Assembly (NCBI RefSeq): GCF_049059935.1
Contig: NZ_JBMGQR010000119.1
Location: 1-7,533, forward strand
Source of the DNA: JAURVT01 sp049059935
Lineage (GTDB): Bacteria; Actinomycetota; Actinomycetes; Propionibacteriales; Nocardioidaceae
Length of the DNA: 7,533 nucleotides
Direction: 5' to 3'
The position numbers were made by a program, and so were the translations under genes. Position 1 is the stretch's first letter. Every line of letters starts with the position of its first letter. The notes below the pieces were generated by a model. That model saw nothing but the letters and a program-made list of their open reading frames with translations. It was not told the origin of the DNA and searched no databases. Of this stretch, positions 5,961 to 7,533 are shown piece after piece.

Positions 5961-7343
5961 GTGGCCAGCCCCCAGTACCAGGTCGTCGATCCCTCGACCG
6001 GCGAGGTCGTCGAGACCTTCGACACCGCCACCGACGCGGACGTCGCCGCCGCCCTGAGCACCTCCCACGACGCGTTCACCTCCTGGCGCGACGTGCCCAT
6101 CGAGGAGCGCGCGAAAGTCGTCAAGCGCGTCGCGGCGCTGTTCATCGAGCGCAAGGACGAGCTGGGTGCGATCTGCACCGCCGAGATGGGCAAGCCCCTG
6201 TCGGAGGCGGTGGGCGAGGCCGAGTTCAGCGGCGAGATCTTCGACTACTTCGCCACCGAGGGCCCCGGGCTCGCGGCGGACCAGCCCATCACGACGTTCG
6301 GCGGGGGCAAGGCCGTCGTGCAGAAGCTGCCCGTCGGCTCGCTGCTCGGGATCATGCCGTGGAACTACCCCTTCTACCAGGTGGCCCGCTTCGCGGCGCC
6401 CAACCTGATGCTGGGCAACACGGTCATCCTCAAGCACGCCGAGTCGGTGCCCCGCTCGGCGCTCGCGATCCAGCAGCTCATGGACGACGCCGGCGTGCCC
6501 GAGGGCGTGTACGTCAACCTCTTCGCCGACCACGACCAGATCGAGACGATCATCGAGGACCCCCGCATCCAGGGGGTCTCGCTCACCGGGTCCGAGCGTG
6601 CCGGCGCCGTCGTCGCCGCGCTCGCCGGCAAGAACCTCAAGAAGTGCGTGCTGGAGCTCGGCGGGTCCGACCCCTACATCGTGCTCGACACCGAGGACGT
6701 CCCCGCCGCCGCCGACACCGCCTGGGAGACCCGCATCGGCAACGTGGGCCAGGCCTGCAACTCCAACAAGCGGATGATCGTCACCGACGACATCTTCACC
6801 GACTTCGTCGCCCGACTGACCGAGCGGGCCACGGGCCTGACCCCGGGCAGCCCGGCGGAGGAGAATGACGGCGAGTTCGCGCCGCTGTCGTCGCGCAAGG
6901 CCGCCGAGACGCTCGACGAGCAGGTCCAGGACGCCGTCAGCAAGGGCGCCACGCTCCACGCCGGCGGCGTGCTCTCCGACGGCCCGGCGGCGTACTACTC
7001 CCCCGCCGTGCTCACCGGCGTCACCGAGGGGATGCGGGCGTTCCGCGAGGAGCTGTTCGGGCCCGTCGCGGTCGTCTACTCGGTCTCGAGCGACGACGAG
7101 GCGCTCGCCCTGGCCAACGACAGCTCGTACGGACTGGGCGGTGCGGTGTTCAGCACCGACACCGAGCGCGCGCGCTCGGTGGCCCAGCGCCTCGAGGTGG
7201 GCATGGCCAACGTCAACACCCCGGCCGGCGAGGGCGCCGAGATCCCGTTCGGCGGCGTCAAGCGGTCGGGCTTCGGCCGCGAGCTCGGTCCGCTCGGCAT
7301 GGACGAGTTCGTCAACAAGCGGATGTTCTACGTGAACGACTGA
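5961..7343 (+). CDS. gabD: NAD(P)-dependent aldehyde dehydrogenase, probably succinate-semialdehyde dehydrogenase
   Basis: This 460-residue protein is a full-length aldehyde dehydrogenase of the short GabD/Sad type (about 455-460 residues, as in mycobacterial GabD1). Such enzymes oxidise succinate semialdehyde to succinate, linking GABA or 2-oxoglutarate breakdown to the TCA cycle. Landmarks are IMPWNYPFYQ (131-140) with oxyanion Asn135, LKHAESVP (157-164) with cofactor-binding Lys158, LTGSERAG (208-215), LELGGSDPYI (231-240) with general base Glu232, GQACNSNKR (263-271) with catalytic Cys266, and EELFGPV (363-369). The C-terminal IPFGGVKRSGFGRELG (428-443) is also typical. The LKHA loop and PWN-P pattern match YneI/GabD1 relatives rather than betaine-aldehyde types. 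GTG 5961 is supported by GAGGAG 6 bases upstream and by family length. It is divergent from marR and not clearly in the icmF regulon. Catalytic class is near certain; the substrate is inferred from family resemblance, and other short aldehydes are possible. Confidence 0.9.
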   Translation: MASPQYQVVDPSTGEVVETFDTATDADVAAALSTSHDAFTSWRDVPIEERAKVVKRVAALFIERKDELGAICTAEMGKPLSEAVGEAEFSGEIFDYFATEGPGLAADQPITTFGGGKAVVQKLPVGSLLGIMPWNYPFYQVARFAAPNLMLGNTVILKHAESVPRSALAIQQLMDDAGVPEGVYVNLFADHDQIETIIEDPRIQGVSLTGSERAGAVVAALAGKNLKKCVLELGGSDPYIVLDTEDVPAAADTAWETRIGNVGQACNSNKRMIVTDDIFTDFVARLTERATGLTPGSPAEENDGEFAPLSSRKAAETLDEQVQDAVSKGATLHAGGVLSDGPAAYYSPAVLTGVTEGMRAFREELFGPVAVVYSVSSDDEALALANDSSYGLGGAVFSTDTERARSVAQRLEVGMANVNTPAGEGAEIPFGGVKRSGFGRELGPLGMDEFVNKRMFYVND

Positions 7344-7352
7344 CCCACCGGA

Positions 7353-7395
7353 CGCACGTGTGCCCCGCCGCTGATGGCCGCGGGGCACACGTGTG
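7353..7395. terminator. Strong hairpin between convergent genes, probable bidirectional terminator
   Basis: A perfect 14-bp stem pairs 7355-7368 with 7380-7393. It is extended outward by a G-U pair and a further C-G pair, and partly inward (7370-7371 with 7377-7378). The stem is GC-rich, with a short apical loop around 7372-7376. It lies 9 bases after the aldehyde dehydrogenase stop and ends 6 bases before the stop of the opposing gene. No T tract follows on either strand, which is common for actinobacterial terminators. Both arms contain CACGTG, but no regulatory role is implied by that alone. Confidence 0.7.
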
Positions 7396-7401
7396 CACGG
7401 G

Positions 7402-7533
7402 TCAGTGGACTCGCGCGGTGGTGGAGGCGGTCCTGCCGCGGAGCCCGCGGGCGGGGCCGTCGAGGACGATGCGGCACGTCGCGTCCCCGTCGGGGAGTGC
7501 GGTGGCGACGTCCTGGGTGCAGGTGCGGGCGGC
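7402..7533 (-). CDS. C-terminal end of an unidentified protein (partial)
   Basis: The last 43 codons of a leftward gene enter from the right edge and end at TGA (7404-7402). All but two codons end in G or C, the same third-position bias as the real genes here, and the frame stays open to the edge. The placement, stop-to-stop with the aldehyde dehydrogenase across a hairpin, also fits a real gene. The fragment has two cysteines 15 residues apart (TCTQDV and ATCRIVL), which could form a disulfide in an exported protein. It then has a basic Arg/Gly-rich tail ending ARVH. I do not recognise the family and propose no function. Confidence 0.6.
   Translation of the reverse strand, partial: AARTCTQDVATALPDGDATCRIVLDGPARGLRGRTASTTARVH

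Noticed and set aside
2097..7343. A very long plus-strand open frame running antisense to icmF and marR and in frame into the aldehyde dehydrogenase
   Set aside because: Only its last 460 codons resemble a known family, starting at GTG 5961 with a good ribosome site. The upstream part is low-complexity Arg/Val/Asp/Gly-rich translation opposite well-conserved genes, a typical artefact of high G/C at third positions.
5928..7388. Long minus-strand open frame opposite the aldehyde dehydrogenase
   Set aside because: It is rich in Gly/Val/Arg/His with no recognisable domain, lies fully antisense to a gene with all catalytic residues, and runs into the terminator hairpin.

Overview
The window is GC-rich (about 70% or more by eye), with a strong G/C bias at third codon positions, frequent GTG starts and several 4-bp start/stop overlaps. 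This fits a high-GC actinobacterium. The gene content (a fused IcmF-type mutase, a mycobacterial-style GabD, leaderless-looking promoters) would suit the Nocardioides/Aeromicrobium area, but that placement is an inference. No tRNA, rRNA, insertion sequence, CRISPR array or riboswitch was seen. Nearly all the DNA is coding and the gaps are short.

Left block (1-1161). An ArsR-type winged-helix regulator, cut by the left edge, runs leftwards. It is divergent from a rightward pair: an OsmC-family peroxide-reductase-like protein, then a tandem-ACT-domain protein that overlaps it by ATGA. The 64-bp gap between the divergent starts is a striking dyad centred at 278.5. Its outer arms read as two -10 hexamers placed exactly for leaderless transcripts, and its core is an operator-like TTCGGT-N4-ACCGAA. 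The simplest reading is an autoregulated redox or stress switch.

Central block (1174-5765, all on the minus strand). In transcription order it holds a MarR-family regulator, a B12-dependent fused isobutyryl-CoA mutase (IcmF: B12-binding domain, G-protein chaperone domain and catalytic mutase domain in one chain), and a leaderless BtuF-like helical-backbone metal/corrinoid receptor that overlaps icmF by GTGA. In front of icmF a 12-bp palindrome overlaps the predicted -10 box, and a second copy of its core lies just downstream of the predicted start of transcription. This suggests repression by the adjacent MarR protein. The module probably interconverts isobutyryl-CoA and n-butyryl-CoA (valine or branched-chain carbon and fatty-acid metabolism), with a companion that may bind the corrinoid cofactor.

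Right block (5961-7533). A GabD-type aldehyde dehydrogenase, probably succinate-semialdehyde dehydrogenase, is transcribed rightwards and is divergent from marR. A strong hairpin follows it. It then meets the C-terminal end of an unidentified leftward gene that is cut by the right edge.

The families are mostly familiar. The less ordinary points are the fully symmetric leaderless divergent promoter, the paired palindromes at icmF, and the translationally coupled cytosolic BtuF-like protein.
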